Below, in pieces: positions 9,125 through 18,774 of a DNA stretch of 64,000 nt (the stretch's first letter is position 1; every line of letters starts with the position of its first letter). The DNA lies in assembly GCF_000144625.1 (NCBI RefSeq), contig NC_014376.1, forward strand, positions 3,224,001-3,288,000, written 5' to 3'. The notes under the pieces are model-generated. The model was given only the letters and a program-made list of their open reading frames with translations. It did no database searches and was not told where the DNA came from. This DNA comes from [Clostridium] saccharolyticum WM1 (GTDB taxonomy: Bacteria; Bacillota; Clostridia; Lachnospirales; Lachnospiraceae). The position numbers and the translations under genes are program-made.

Positions 9125-9955
9125 TTACTTCAGCATAAAATTAATTCCTTCTTTAAAATACTTTGAGAAGCATAAAAACAAAATAATAACCGGAAGAGTC
9201 AACATGACAGAGGCAGCATACATGGGCCCCGGCAAGGTTGAGTTCTGATTAAACTGGGTGGATATCATAACATTTAAGGTCTGCATTTTTACATCCGGTG
9301 CTACCAGCATATCCCACATCAGCTCATTCCATCTGGTCATAAATACAGATAAAAATACAATGATGCTAATGGACTTGGTGGAAGGCAGCGCTATCTTCAT
9401 CAGTATTTTCATATCACTTGCTCCGTCAATTTTCGCCGCCTCAAATACTGCGGAAGGGACTGTCTTAAAATAATTGATGTACATAAAGATTCCCCATATG
9501 GAAATGACGAGAGGAAGAATCATTCCCAGGTAATGGTTAGCCAGAGGCCTGATCAGCATATACCTTGGTACTAGCAGAATGATGACCGGGAAAAACATCT
9601 GAAATAATAAGGAAGAATAAATGATGCTCTTGCCCTTATATTTCATATGTGTGGTCGCATAACCGGTCATAAGGCCAACCCATACGGAAACTGCCGATGT
9701 GGGAATTGATACGAGGAAAGAATTCATTAAGGCACGGATCCACTTAAGCGCATCTCCGGACCCAGATCCCTTTCCGCCCAGCAGATACCGGTAGCTATCC
9801 AGGGAAACCCCTTTGGGTACCAGAGCCTTATCCACCATATTCCAGGGCAAAAAGGATTGGAGCACCATATAGTAATACGGAAACAGAGATATCAGCATCA
9901 AAACCAGCGTGACCATACAGATGATGACCGTAGACACTTTCACTTTCTTTTTCAT
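9125..9955 (-). CDS. Sugar ABC transporter permease, MalG/UgpE type
   Basis: 276-residue inner-membrane component of a CUT1 sugar importer with about six membrane segments. The EAA loop is visible as EAAKIDGASDMKILMKIALP. It pairs with the MalF-type permease 14 bp upstream and the binding protein at 10910. No ATPase is in the operon; CUT1 importers in clostridia commonly share an MsmK/UgpC-type ATPase encoded elsewhere. The GH130 gene follows, so the cargo is probably a mannoside. Confidence 0.92.
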   Translation of the reverse strand: MKKKVKVSTVIICMVTLVLMLISLFPYYYMVLQSFLPWNMVDKALVPKGVSLDSYRYLLGGKGSGSGDALKWIRALMNSFLVSIPTSAVSVWVGLMTGYATTHMKYKGKSIIYSSLLFQMFFPVIILLVPRYMLIRPLANHYLGMILPLVISIWGIFMYINYFKTVPSAVFEAAKIDGASDMKILMKIALPSTKSISIIVFLSVFMTRWNELMWDMLVAPDVKMQTLNVMISTQFNQNSTLPGPMYAASVMLTLPVIILFLCFSKYFKEGINFMLK

Positions 9956-9969
9956 CGTTTTTCACCTCC

Positions 9970-10848
9970 CTACCATCCAAATTTTCTGCTCAGCTTATTC
10001 ATGGCCCAGGTGATTCCCTGTATGACTACAAAGATCTGAACCGCATTGGCAATCGCCATAGCTGCTCCGTATCCCGACTGGAATCGTACGAACGATGCAT
10101 TATATATTTCCAGCTGCCAGGTCGTCGTTGACAGAGAAGGACCGCCTCCTGTAAGCAGGAAAGGCTCTGAGAATATCTGAAATGAGAGTCCGGCCGCCAA
10201 AACTACAACAGAAGTTAAGGTTGGCAAAATCATGGGCATGGTAATATGAACCAGCTTCTTAATCCCGGTGCAGCCATCCAGCATGGCTGCCTCATACACA
10301 TCTTCTGATACGGACTCAATACCGGACAGCACAAACAGGGCATAATAGCCCGCCATTTTCCATAGAATCATGATAATGATGATGCCAAAAGCCATATCAC
10401 TCTGCAGCCAGTTAATATTTAAATTCATCCGTTCCCTGAGAAATGTGCTGAAAGCAGAATTATAGCTGAATACATATTTCACCATAACAGATGTGGATAC
10501 CCCTGAGGTCAGATAAGGGATGAAAAACATCACTGCTGCAAAGCCCTTAAGCTTTTCAGGGAGTCTGGATACAAGAAGGGCGATCCCTACTCCCAGTACA
10601 AAACACAGGATAACAATAGGTACCAGATATCGCAGGGAATTCCAAAATGCCGCATGAACCTTCTCATCGGTAAACAGCTTCATAAAGTTTTCAAGCTTTA
10701 CTACGTCATACTTCGGTGACATTAAGTTCCAATCCGTAACAGACAGCCATAACGCCCAGCCAAGCGGCAGGAATAAAAAAACCAGAGAATAGATGATATA
10801 AGGAGAATTAAAAATCCATGGCATAAGATTTAGTTTCTTTTTTTTCAC
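9970..10848 (-). CDS. Sugar ABC transporter permease, MalF/UgpA type
   Basis: 292-residue inner-membrane protein with N-terminal segment PWIFNSPYIIYSLVFLFLPL and about six membrane helices. The EAA loop reads YEAAMLDGCTGIKKLVHITM. It forms the translocation pore with the MalG-type partner downstream. It is separated from the binding-protein gene by a 61-bp gap holding a strong hairpin, an arrangement that usually lowers permease expression relative to the binding protein. Confidence 0.92.
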   Translation of the reverse strand: MKKKKLNLMPWIFNSPYIIYSLVFLFLPLGWALWLSVTDWNLMSPKYDVVKLENFMKLFTDEKVHAAFWNSLRYLVPIVILCFVLGVGIALLVSRLPEKLKGFAAVMFFIPYLTSGVSTSVMVKYVFSYNSAFSTFLRERMNLNINWLQSDMAFGIIIIMILWKMAGYYALFVLSGIESVSEDVYEAAMLDGCTGIKKLVHITMPMILPTLTSVVVLAAGLSFQIFSEPFLLTGGGPSLSTTTWQLEIYNASFVRFQSGYGAAMAIANAVQIFVVIQGITWAMNKLSRKFGW

Positions 10849-10876
10849 TTCCCCGCTCCTTTCATGAAAGGTAATC

Positions 10877-10901
10877 GGGCATCGCTGATTCGGCGATGCC
10901 C
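10877..10901 (-). terminator. Intercistronic hairpin between binding protein and permeases
   Basis: GGGCATCGC and GCGATGCCC form a perfect 9-bp stem. There is no U run after it on the minus strand, so it is more likely an mRNA stabiliser or partial terminator that sets the binding-protein to permease ratio. A comparable hairpin follows the ribose-type binding protein at 57894. Confidence 0.65.
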
Positions 10902-10909
10902 TATAATGA

Positions 10910-12364
10910 TTATTCTAATTCGCCTGCAGTTTTCATTGCCTCCATCGCAGCATCCACATATTTGGATACATCCGGCTTCTGATTGATTCCGTTTTTCATG
11001 GTTACTTCATTTACAAAAGGAATCACCGCTTTTTCCCCTAATGCAGTCATAATCTCAGCAACCTTTTCATTGGCCATTCCCGGAATGCCATCTGCCACAT
11101 ATGCACTGATGTCCTTCATTGCAGGATTCTCATTAAAGTATGAAGCCAGACTTTCATTCGTGTCTAAATCTCCGCGTACAGGCAGCATCGTAGTCGCTTC
11201 TAACCAGTCAAGATCGAAGGTTTCCTTTCCGTCGCCTGCAAATACGTATTTCAGGAACTCAATGGCTCCTTTGTGCTCATCTTCAGAGATCTTATTGTTC
11301 TTATATAAGACAATTCCTTTGGAATCCGCATAGTTATAGTGTTTGTCACTTTCATTTTCAACCAACGTGGGGCCGAAAACATAGTCGCCGTCTAATCCAT
11401 AGGTTTTGCCTGCTGCATGATTGGAGGAAACTTCCCATGGAAGTCCCAGGCCCATGACAACCGGAACGGTTTCCTGCTTCCACAGTCCGTCAATGGTTCC
11501 CGTTAAAAGGGAATCGCCCATTGCGCCGTAAAATTCAAAGACCTTAGTCAGCGCTGCCTTATCTGCGGTCAGCTTATTTCCATCTACCAGTGGCACGCCT
11601 TTTGAAAAAGCATCATAGGGTGATTCAATATCAAACCATCTTTCCCAGTAATTGGCTGAATTCAGCATCTCCCCACGATACATAAAATGGGATATGCCGC
11701 TGCCTGCAAGTTCATCCTTCTTCTCACTGTAGGCAGTCAGCAGCTTGTTAAAATCAGCCATTGTTTTAGGCACTTCTGAGAAACCAAGTTCTTTTAAAGC
11801 CTTGCTATTATAACAGAGGGTTATTGGATTTATGTAAAGTGGAATAACATACTGCGCATTATTGATAGCCCAGCCTTTGGTCACCTCATCCAGCTTTCTC
11901 TCAGCCACAATATCCTGAAACCAGTCCTCGCCGCTTAAATCGTAGACCGCTTCTGAATTAGCAAGCGTATTTGCAAAACCTCTGTTGATGTTTTCTGAAA
12001 CAGCTGGTACAGTTCCGGTTGCAATCGCATTCTGAATTCCAGCTTCTGAAGACGGCTGGGCAGGCATCATCTGTACCTTTACTTCTACTTTGCTTCCATC
12101 CAGCTGAATGTTGCTTTCATTGAATTTATCTGCATACTTGGTCCAGAAATCCAAATTATACTGTTCCGGAGCCGTCCAGAAATCAACTGTGATCGTCTTT
12201 CCTGAAGAGGCTTTTCCTCCTTTCACAGCTTCCTGACCATTTTCCTCGCTTTTACTTCCTGCATTGTCCGGTTTTCCGGTGTTGCCGCAGCCGGCTAACA
12301 TGGTAATTCCCATGGTCAGAGCAAGCAGGCTTGTTAATGCACGCTTTTTCATTTCTTTTTTCAT
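10910..12364 (-). CDS. Extracellular sugar-binding lipoprotein, family 1 (CUT1 ABC importer)
   Basis: 484 residues. It starts with a lipoprotein signal (KKRALTSLLALTMGITMLAGCGN) whose lipobox is LAGC, then a Lys/Ser-rich linker and a family 1 binding domain from about residue 58. It would be anchored outside the membrane and deliver an oligosaccharide to the permeases at 9970 and 9125. The GH130 phosphorylase and mutase downstream suggest a beta-mannoside ligand; this is inference from context. Confidence 0.93.
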   Translation of the reverse strand: MKKEMKKRALTSLLALTMGITMLAGCGNTGKPDNAGSKSEENGQEAVKGGKASSGKTITVDFWTAPEQYNLDFWTKYADKFNESNIQLDGSKVEVKVQMMPAQPSSEAGIQNAIATGTVPAVSENINRGFANTLANSEAVYDLSGEDWFQDIVAERKLDEVTKGWAINNAQYVIPLYINPITLCYNSKALKELGFSEVPKTMADFNKLLTAYSEKKDELAGSGISHFMYRGEMLNSANYWERWFDIESPYDAFSKGVPLVDGNKLTADKAALTKVFEFYGAMGDSLLTGTIDGLWKQETVPVVMGLGLPWEVSSNHAAGKTYGLDGDYVFGPTLVENESDKHYNYADSKGIVLYKNNKISEDEHKGAIEFLKYVFAGDGKETFDLDWLEATTMLPVRGDLDTNESLASYFNENPAMKDISAYVADGIPGMANEKVAEIMTALGEKAVIPFVNEVTMKNGINQKPDVSKYVDAAMEAMKTAGELE

Positions 12365-12620
12365 GACTTGTCCTCCTAATTATAATGAAATATTTTTCCA
12401 TCGTGCTGCTGTGATTCGATTACATCACTTTTATACTTGAATTTCAATTATAGTTTACTTTAATTTTATTTTTTTGATAAATATGTCCAATCATTTTTAT
12501 ATTTTTTATACAAATCAAACAATATATTTTGTGTTCATTAGAAAATTATGTCATAGGGTTAAATTTCCACTTGAATATACTTTAAAAAATCTTTTTATTA
12601 AAAACCCAGGGAACGTAGAA
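12365..12620. promoter_or_regulatory. AT-rich leader upstream of the mannoside-type ABC operon
   Basis: Very AT-rich non-coding stretch. Minus-strand -10-like words are present (TATAAT at 12452-12447, TATAAA at 12435-12430) but neither has a convincing -35 element. TTGAATTTCAA at 12437-12447 is an inverted repeat that could be an operator. I cannot assign a regulator site with confidence. Confidence 0.35.
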
Positions 12621-12678
12621 ATAGAGGAGCTTTTACCAAACGGATGAATCTTATTCCATCAGGTAAAAGCTCCTCTAT
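12621..12678. repeat. Long hairpin repeat element, copy A
   Basis: The 17-bp arms (ATAGAGGAGCTTTTACC and its exact complement) enclose a 24-nt loop that can itself pair to a CTT triloop. The element lies downstream of the HAD gene and upstream of the binding-protein operon. The core and loop (GGAGCTTTTA, ACGG, TGAATCTTA, TCA, AAAGCTCC) recur at 34985-35040, so this is a dispersed element rather than a chance terminator. It could still end transcription after the HAD gene. Confidence 0.75.
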
Positions 12679-12734
12679 GTTGCCAAATTTCTGCTATTTT
12701 TTTATCCAAAATCAGGGATCAGCGCCATGGCCCA

Positions 12735-13571
12735 TTAATCACGGTTATGTAAATGCTTCAAGGTATCTCCCATCTCCTTTATGCTTTTAAAAACAGCATC
12801 CGGGGATATCTCGGAAGCCGCCAGATCTTCTTCTTTTGTTTCCCCGGTCAGAACCAGAATTCCAGCCGCTCCGTTTTTCACACCGGCCGCCACATCTGTA
12901 TAAATCCTGTCCCCCACAAACGCCATCTCCTGTCGGGCAAATCCTGTCTTTTCTTCTACCATATCAATGGTTTCTTGAAAAGGTTTTCCCAGGTATTTGG
13001 GGGTTACACCGGTGGAACAGCTGATTGCCGCGCAGAAAGATCCACAGTCCGGAATAAATCCGCTTTCTGTCGGACAGTTAATATCCAGATGAGTGGCCAG
13101 AAATAAAGCTCCATTCCGGATAAAAGTACAGGCCTTTTCCAGTTTTTCATATGTGAGGGAAGTATCAAAGCCAATCACCACAAGATCCGGCATATCCTGG
13201 GTCAAAGAAATATCGGCACTTGCAAAGCTTTCTTCCAGTGTTTTTGTTCCCACCAGATATACCCTTTTCCCTTTATAAAAGGTATTGATATACCGGATCG
13301 TCACATCTCCCGATGTCATGATCTGATCTTTGCTTACATAACAGTTCATTTTTTCCAGTTTCCTTCTATAGCTTTCCGGAGATTTTGAGGAGTTATTTGT
13401 AAAAAAAACGTACTTGCGCCCACTCTTTTCCACTTCCCTTAAAAAGTCCAGAGCTCCGGAAAGAATCTGATCACCCAGATAAAATGTTCCATCCATATCC
13501 AGTACAAATAATTTCGTTTGATCCAATATTTCCCTGTTACCCATAATTTTCTCCAATTTCATGATTACCAA
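12735..13571 (-). CDS. HAD-IIA family hydrolase (NagD/p-nitrophenylphosphatase-like)
   Basis: About 278 residues. HAD motif I is VLDMDGTFYLGD, motif II FFTNNSS, and the C-terminal motif FVGDRIYTDVAAGVKNG gives the Mg-binding aspartate. The cap between them is the type IIA kind. The best start is TTG at 13571 with AGGAG 5 bases upstream; ATG codons at 13562 and 13541 are alternatives without a site. It probably dephosphorylates a small sugar or nucleotide phosphate. It follows the GH2 gene by 18 bp and ends the second ABC operon. Confidence 0.88.
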   Translation of the reverse strand: MVIMKLEKIMGNREILDQTKLFVLDMDGTFYLGDQILSGALDFLREVEKSGRKYVFFTNNSSKSPESYRRKLEKMNCYVSKDQIMTSGDVTIRYINTFYKGKRVYLVGTKTLEESFASADISLTQDMPDLVVIGFDTSLTYEKLEKACTFIRNGALFLATHLDINCPTESGFIPDCGSFCAAISCSTGVTPKYLGKPFQETIDMVEEKTGFARQEMAFVGDRIYTDVAAGVKNGAAGILVLTGETKEEDLAASEISPDAVFKSIKEMGDTLKHLHNRD

Positions 13572-13589
13572 GGCTGCTCCTAGGCTTTC

Positions 13590-15359
13590 TCATCTTTTCC
13601 GGTCGTTTATTTTGCGAATATCTTCCGGCTTAAATTTGTACCGGTGATCTCTCGTCAAAAGCCCGTTTGATTCCTGTTCCACGTCAGTCAGCTGCGTATA
13701 ACAAAAGCCATTGATCAAATCCGAATCATAGATTGTATGAATCAACCTTTCATACTCTTCCAGAAAATCAGTGTCCGGCACAGAGGTATATCCCCATTCC
13801 TGATCTCCCGCCTGCATCGCATTCTCCCTGGTATTTTCTTCAGACTTTACTTTCTTTATCCGGATTCCGCCACACTCTGTAAGAACAATGGGCTGTCCGC
13901 TATAGCAAAATCCTTTTGCATAAGGAAGCTTTTCCATAATAAAAAAAAGATTCTCCACCTTCCTGAGACATTCCGCAAACAGCTGATGCTGCTGTTTATC
14001 ATCTATTTCACCATGCTTATAGCTATGAATTGCACAGATGTCACTATCCGTCATTTCCCAGCCATCATTAGAAATCACAAGACGTGTGGAATCCAGTCCA
14101 TGTGCCAGATAATACAAAGACTGCGCAAAACTCTGCTGCTGTTGATTGGTATAAATTCTTGGCACTCCCCAGCTTTCATTCAGCATTCCCCAAACCACAA
14201 CAGAAGGATGATTATAATCTCTCTGTATGACGTCCAGCCATTCCCTGGTAAAAGCCGCAGCCGCTTGAGGGGTATAGGACCAGAAACTGGCCATACCTTC
14301 CCATACAAGAAACCCCAGTTTATCTGCCCAATATAAAAATCTGGGATCTTCCACCTTTTCATGTTTTCTGCAGCCATTAAATCCCATAGCCTTTGCTTTT
14401 AAGATGTCATTGCAATATTCCAGGTCATCAGGGGCCGTAATCAAACTCTCCTTCCAGTAACCCTGGTCCAAAACCAGTTTTTGATAATAAGGCTGATTAT
14501 TTAAATAAAGTTTTCCGTTTTCTATATGTATTTTTCTCATTCCAAAATAAGATTCCACTACGTCTGCCCGGATGCCGGAATCTCCTTCATCTGCCTGAAT
14601 GAGTACATGATACAGGATCGGATTTTCCGGACTCCAATAGTTTCCCATAAAATGAAAGGAGCCTTCCATTGCTTTTTTCCGGAAAATATCTACTGTCAGA
14701 CTGTTTCTTGCCGTGTTGCAAAGCATATTTCCGTGAAAGATCTCATCCTCTTCCAGAGTAATGAGCAAATGCACTCTGCATGGCAAAATTGAAGTTTCAG
14801 CCAGCTGATAATCGATCCTTACGGTTCCCTCATCAATATCCGGTGTAAAATGTACCCATTCCAGACTGGTTCTGGAAACCGGTTCCAACCAGACCGGCTG
14901 CCAGATTCCCGTACTGGGTGTATACCAAATAAAACTGGACTCCTCTTCCCAGAACTGTTTTCCTCTGGGAATCATTTCGTCCTTTAACGGGTCTTCAACC
15001 TCAACCCTTATTGTCTCCTCCGCCCATGTCAGATATTTTGCAATTGGAAATAAAAACGGAGTCTGGCCGCCAATATGACCTCCAATACAGCTTCTATTGA
15101 TATAAACCCTGCACTGATAATCCACAGCACCGAAATTTAAGAGAATTTCTTTTCCCTTCCATTCCTCCGGCACACAAAACTTTCGTTCATACGTCACATG
15201 ATCTTCTGTTATTCTCTTGTTGATACCGCTTTTTTCGCTCTGACACACGAACGGAACTTCAATCTTTGTTTTTTTATCACCATATATAAAATCCCAGGTA
15301 CCGTTTAAGTTCATCCATTCGTTTCTTACAAAGTCCGGACGGGGATATTCTTCTCTCAT
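13590..15359 (-). CDS. Glycoside hydrolase family 2 enzyme
   Basis: 589 residues with the GH2 order: sugar-binding jelly roll (about 1-165), immunoglobulin-like sandwich (165-280) and TIM barrel (280-589). The acid/base is Glu395 in MLNESWG and the nucleophile Glu495 in VLTECGG. It lacks a signal peptide, so it acts in the cytoplasm on an imported oligosaccharide. The substrate (beta-galactoside, glucuronide or mannoside) cannot be told from sequence alone. It is 11 bp after a CUT1 permease gene, so the linked ABC importer probably supplies its substrate. Confidence 0.9.
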   Translation of the reverse strand: MREEYPRPDFVRNEWMNLNGTWDFIYGDKKTKIEVPFVCQSEKSGINKRITEDHVTYERKFCVPEEWKGKEILLNFGAVDYQCRVYINRSCIGGHIGGQTPFLFPIAKYLTWAEETIRVEVEDPLKDEMIPRGKQFWEEESSFIWYTPSTGIWQPVWLEPVSRTSLEWVHFTPDIDEGTVRIDYQLAETSILPCRVHLLITLEEDEIFHGNMLCNTARNSLTVDIFRKKAMEGSFHFMGNYWSPENPILYHVLIQADEGDSGIRADVVESYFGMRKIHIENGKLYLNNQPYYQKLVLDQGYWKESLITAPDDLEYCNDILKAKAMGFNGCRKHEKVEDPRFLYWADKLGFLVWEGMASFWSYTPQAAAAFTREWLDVIQRDYNHPSVVVWGMLNESWGVPRIYTNQQQQSFAQSLYYLAHGLDSTRLVISNDGWEMTDSDICAIHSYKHGEIDDKQQHQLFAECLRKVENLFFIMEKLPYAKGFCYSGQPIVLTECGGIRIKKVKSEENTRENAMQAGDQEWGYTSVPDTDFLEEYERLIHTIYDSDLINGFCYTQLTDVEQESNGLLTRDHRYKFKPEDIRKINDRKR

Positions 15360-15370
15360 AGCAGGTCTCC

Positions 15371-16201
15371 TTACTTAATTCCTGATTGTGTAAAGCCTTT
15401 CACAATATATTTGTTGGCAAACATGAAGATAACCATGACCGGAAGTACCGATATCACAGTCGATGCCATCATCATTCCCGGATTTGTGTAATTTTCTCCC
15501 AAAACCAGGGCTGCAATCCCTAATGTGATAGTTCTCGTTTCATTCCTGTTAATCACAAGGGATGGCCACAAGTAGCTGTTATATAAACCCAAGAATGTAA
15601 TAAATGCCTGCGTTATAACGACCGGCTTGACTGACGGCAGCACAATATGCCATAATACCTGGAAAACATTGGCTCCTTCCACAAATCCGGCCTCCTCCAG
15701 CTCCTGCGGGAAAGCCAACAGAAAATTGTAAATCAGATATATGCACATAACTCCCGATCCTGACGGCAGAATCAGAGGCCAGAATGTATTTAAGCCTCCC
15801 ATTAGCTTGAACGTATAAAACAGAGGAAAGTACGTCACAATTTCCGGGACTGCCATAGCCCAGATCAATGATACCAAAAGAAAACTCTTGCCTGGCAGCG
15901 GAAGTCTGGCAAGGGAATAAGCAGCCAGTACACTGACGGTAATTCTGAGTGCTGTACCGGCTACTGTAACAATCACCGTATTAAAAAGCCAGAGGAGTAT
16001 GGGAGACGTAGCAGTATTCATAAATAACTCCCTGTAATTCTCTAATGTCCACGCTTTGGGAAGGAGAGTCCTGGACGTAACGGACTCCGCAACTCCCTTA
16101 AAGCTGGTAAAGAACATAAACAGAAGCGGAAGGAGAAAGATATATGCAACCAAACAGGCAAGGATCACTAAAAATATTTTACTGACATTTTTTCCTTTCA
16201 T
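15371..16201 (-). CDS. Sugar ABC transporter permease, MalG type
   Basis: 276 residues from the ATG at 16201, which follows a perfect AGGAGG; a longer frame to 16261 overlaps the upstream permease. It has about six membrane helices. The EAA-like loop reads LEEAGFVEGANVFQVLWHIV, somewhat divergent from the usual EAA..DGA. It pairs with the MalF-type permease 8 bp upstream. Second importer of the region; its binding-protein gene upstream is interrupted. Confidence 0.9.
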   Translation of the reverse strand: MKGKNVSKIFLVILACLVAYIFLLPLLFMFFTSFKGVAESVTSRTLLPKAWTLENYRELFMNTATSPILLWLFNTVIVTVAGTALRITVSVLAAYSLARLPLPGKSFLLVSLIWAMAVPEIVTYFPLFYTFKLMGGLNTFWPLILPSGSGVMCIYLIYNFLLAFPQELEEAGFVEGANVFQVLWHIVLPSVKPVVITQAFITFLGLYNSYLWPSLVINRNETRTITLGIAALVLGENYTNPGMMMASTVISVLPVMVIFMFANKYIVKGFTQSGIK

Positions 16202-16209
16202 AATTCCTC

Positions 16210-17100
16210 CTACCTTAATTCTTCTTTTTCTTTGGTAAGATGATACTGACCAATGGAACAAAGCACAATTACGATCCCCATCAATACAGTCATGGCACTT
16301 CCGACCCCCAGATCATTCCGATCCATAATGGTGGATGTAATTACCATAATCAAAGACTTCGTCGTTTCACCAGGCCCGCCCTTAGTCATCAGCCTGGTCT
16401 GTCCATATACATTAAAGGAGGCGATGATTGTAGTCATAAGCACAAAGAAAAATACATTTTTAATCCCCGGAAAAATAATGTATTTAAACTGCGTCCAAAA
16501 ACCGGCGCCGTCAATGGCTGACGCTTCATACAACTGCATATCTATTTCATTTAAAGCATTTACAAAAAGCATCATATTATAACCGATTGTCCACCATACT
16601 GTGGCAGCAGTAAGCGAAACCCAGACAAACGGCTGCTGTTCCAGCCATGGGACCGCTTTTTTGATCATTCCCAAGCTGAGCATCAGGTTGTTGAGATACC
16701 CGCCGTTTCCTTTCATAAGCCATATAAAAACGGCGGTTACCGCTGTTACCGATACAGAATAAGAAACAAAATATATCGTACGGAACACTCCTCTCACCTT
16801 CCCGGGAAGCCGGTCCAGCAAAAGTGCCAGTGCCAGGCTTCCCGCTACAAGAAAAGGTGTCGCCGCCCCTACAAAAATCAGGGTATTTTTTAATCCAAGC
16901 AAAAATGCCTTATGATACATGGAAGAAGAAAATAGTATCTTGATATAGTTATCCAAACCAGCAAAACCCTGATTCCCCTTTACAAGGCTATACTTGGTTA
17001 CGCTCATGATAATGCCATATACAAACGGCATAAGCCAAAACAAAATAAAAAAAATAACAAAAGGTACTATAAACAAGACAGCCATACTTTTTTTCTTCAT
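16210..17100 (-). CDS. Sugar ABC transporter permease, MalF type
   Basis: 296 residues with N-terminal membrane segment AVLFIVPFVIFFILFWLMPF and about six helices; the EAA loop is YEASAIDGAGFWTQFKYIIF. It is the other pore subunit of the GH2-linked importer. It lies 50 bp after the interrupted binding-protein gene and 8 bp before the MalG-type gene. The reading frame is intact, so the transporter has not decayed as a whole. Confidence 0.91.
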   Translation of the reverse strand: MKKKSMAVLFIVPFVIFFILFWLMPFVYGIIMSVTKYSLVKGNQGFAGLDNYIKILFSSSMYHKAFLLGLKNTLIFVGAATPFLVAGSLALALLLDRLPGKVRGVFRTIYFVSYSVSVTAVTAVFIWLMKGNGGYLNNLMLSLGMIKKAVPWLEQQPFVWVSLTAATVWWTIGYNMMLFVNALNEIDMQLYEASAIDGAGFWTQFKYIIFPGIKNVFFFVLMTTIIASFNVYGQTRLMTKGGPGETTKSLIMVITSTIMDRNDLGVGSAMTVLMGIVIVLCSIGQYHLTKEKEELR

Positions 17101-17150
17101 AATTTTCCTTTACTTTCTATAAAGCTCGTTATCTTATCTGATTCTATTGA

Positions 17151-18470
17151 TTACGGTTCCGAAAGCTCAACAGCAATATCCGTAGCATTCTTTAGTTCTG
17201 CCATCAGCTGATCTCTGGTTAATTCGGGTTCCTGAAGCACCAGTGCCCAGACTGTTGAGTTTACATATTTGACCTGCTCGCGGATATTAAAAATTGCGGG
17301 AAGGATCATTGCATGATCAAATATTCCGTAATTAACATTTGCAACCGGATATTTGTCCGGGTTTTCTTTCACTTTTTCCATGGTGGCCAGATGGATGGGT
17401 GCCTGACCGGAATCCGCCCAGTTAAGCATCACATCAGGCTGATATGCATATTTCATAAATGCTGCAATGCCATCAAGTTTTTTCTGGTCCGTCACTTCAG
17501 CAGATACTCCGAACGTATGTCCTCCGGCAGGTACGCATGGCGTATCTCCGTATAACTGAGGAAGCACCCCAATTCCAAGATTATCGCCCAGAATTTCTTT
17601 CGCTGCCGTATAATTCCAGGGTCCTGTCAGACATACGGCACTTTTAACGCTTGCATGATCCGCAGATTCATTTACAAAAGTATTGTAATGATCCTGGTCT
17701 CCCAGCCCTTCCGCGCTGAGATGGTCTTTATAAATCAGATTATGTACCTTCATAAACGCATCGCAGATTTCCTCGGTATCCATTTTGATGTGCTCCCCTT
17801 CGACCCAGTTGCATCCAGACTGGCCAAGGGCAGTCATCCATGCCCACTGCTGATCTCCTGTCAGAGGAATTCCAATGGGATAAATACCGGTATTTACCGA
17901 ATCAAGCTTGTCCCGCAGCGCTATCATATCGTCATAATTTTTTGGCGGAGTATCAACCAGTTCCTTATTATAGTAAAACGTTTCTGCATAAAGATCCAAA
18001 GGGAAGGCAAAGACTCCGTCATCATATTTCGCATAGGATTGGGTGATCGGATGGAAGTCCTTATCAAAAGATATACCGGCTTTGTCATACAAATCCGATA
18101 CCTCCCTGAGAAGTCCCAATGCATGATAAGTGGAGATCCAGTCAGCATGAATGATCAGCATGTCAAAATGATCAGACTTAAATTTTGTATAATGATCGGC
18201 ATCCTGCAGCTGTTCTATAAAATATTGATCCTGAGATTCGTTAAAACCGTCTACGATTTTTCTCATAAAAGGACCGTCGCCCCCGGTAAATCCATTAATA
18301 AAGGTAATTTTTGTCCGTTCATCTCCTTATGCCGCATCGGATGCAGGCGCTGTCTCCTGAACCGCCGCCTCAGTTTTTTCTGTCGTCGTTTTCGATGAAG
18401 GGGCTCCCCCGCATGCTGCCAGGGAAAAAGCCATGAATGTGGATAATAATAATACCGCCTGTCTTTTCAT
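17151..18470 (-). pseudogene. Family 1 sugar-binding lipoprotein gene interrupted by an in-frame TAA
   Basis: Translation from the ATG at 18470 (AAAGGAG upstream) gives a lipoprotein leader with lipobox LAAC (Cys20), a Thr/Glu/Ala linker to residue 47, then TAA at 18329-18327 as codon 48. The same frame continues GDERTKITFINGFTGGDGPF and on through a complete family 1 binding domain to the stop at 17151, 439 codons in all. The first ATG after the stop (18266) would give a 371-residue protein with neither signal peptide nor the first strand of the domain. A single change of GAA to TAA would explain it. A true nonsense mutation, a sequencing error or readthrough cannot be separated here. Confidence 0.85.
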
Positions 18471-18528
18471 TTTTTTCTCCTTTACTTTTAAAATTTTTAC
18501 TTGAAAATCCTCCCATTATTTATTATAA

Positions 18529-18541
18529 TATTACTGTAATA
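18529..18541. promoter_or_regulatory. Palindrome TATTACTGTAATA, candidate ArsR-type operator
   Basis: TATTAC and GTAATA flank a central T in the 304-bp gap between the divergent binding-protein gene (18470) and the ArsR-type gene (18775). A minus-strand TATAAT (18528-18523 region) touches it, so a bound protein would block the importer promoter. Related half-sites occur at about 18574-18581 and 18747-18762. Confidence 0.45.
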
Positions 18542-18774
18542 AATAAGTAATCATTTCTCATTTATAGTTAAATTATTACTGAATTTTTGTTAAGCAAATA
18601 GTATCATGTTTTGTTTTATTCGTCAATAATATAGAGATGAATTGTTTTATTTTATATATAATATACAAATTATCTTATTCTCATTTGTTGTATTTTATTT
18701 TTATTCCATTTTTTATGTTTTAATAGTGATTTTTAACTTCAAAAATAATGTAATAATGTAAGAAAGGGATTCCT

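Noticed and set aside
13737..14336. 199-codon plus-strand frame
   Set aside because: It lies entirely antisense inside the GH2 gene, whose catalytic motifs fix the coding strand.
17655..18398. 247-codon plus-strand frame
   Set aside because: Antisense to the interrupted binding-protein gene; its length reflects codon bias of the real strand. I considered whether it explains the stop in the sense gene, but it has no start signal or family.
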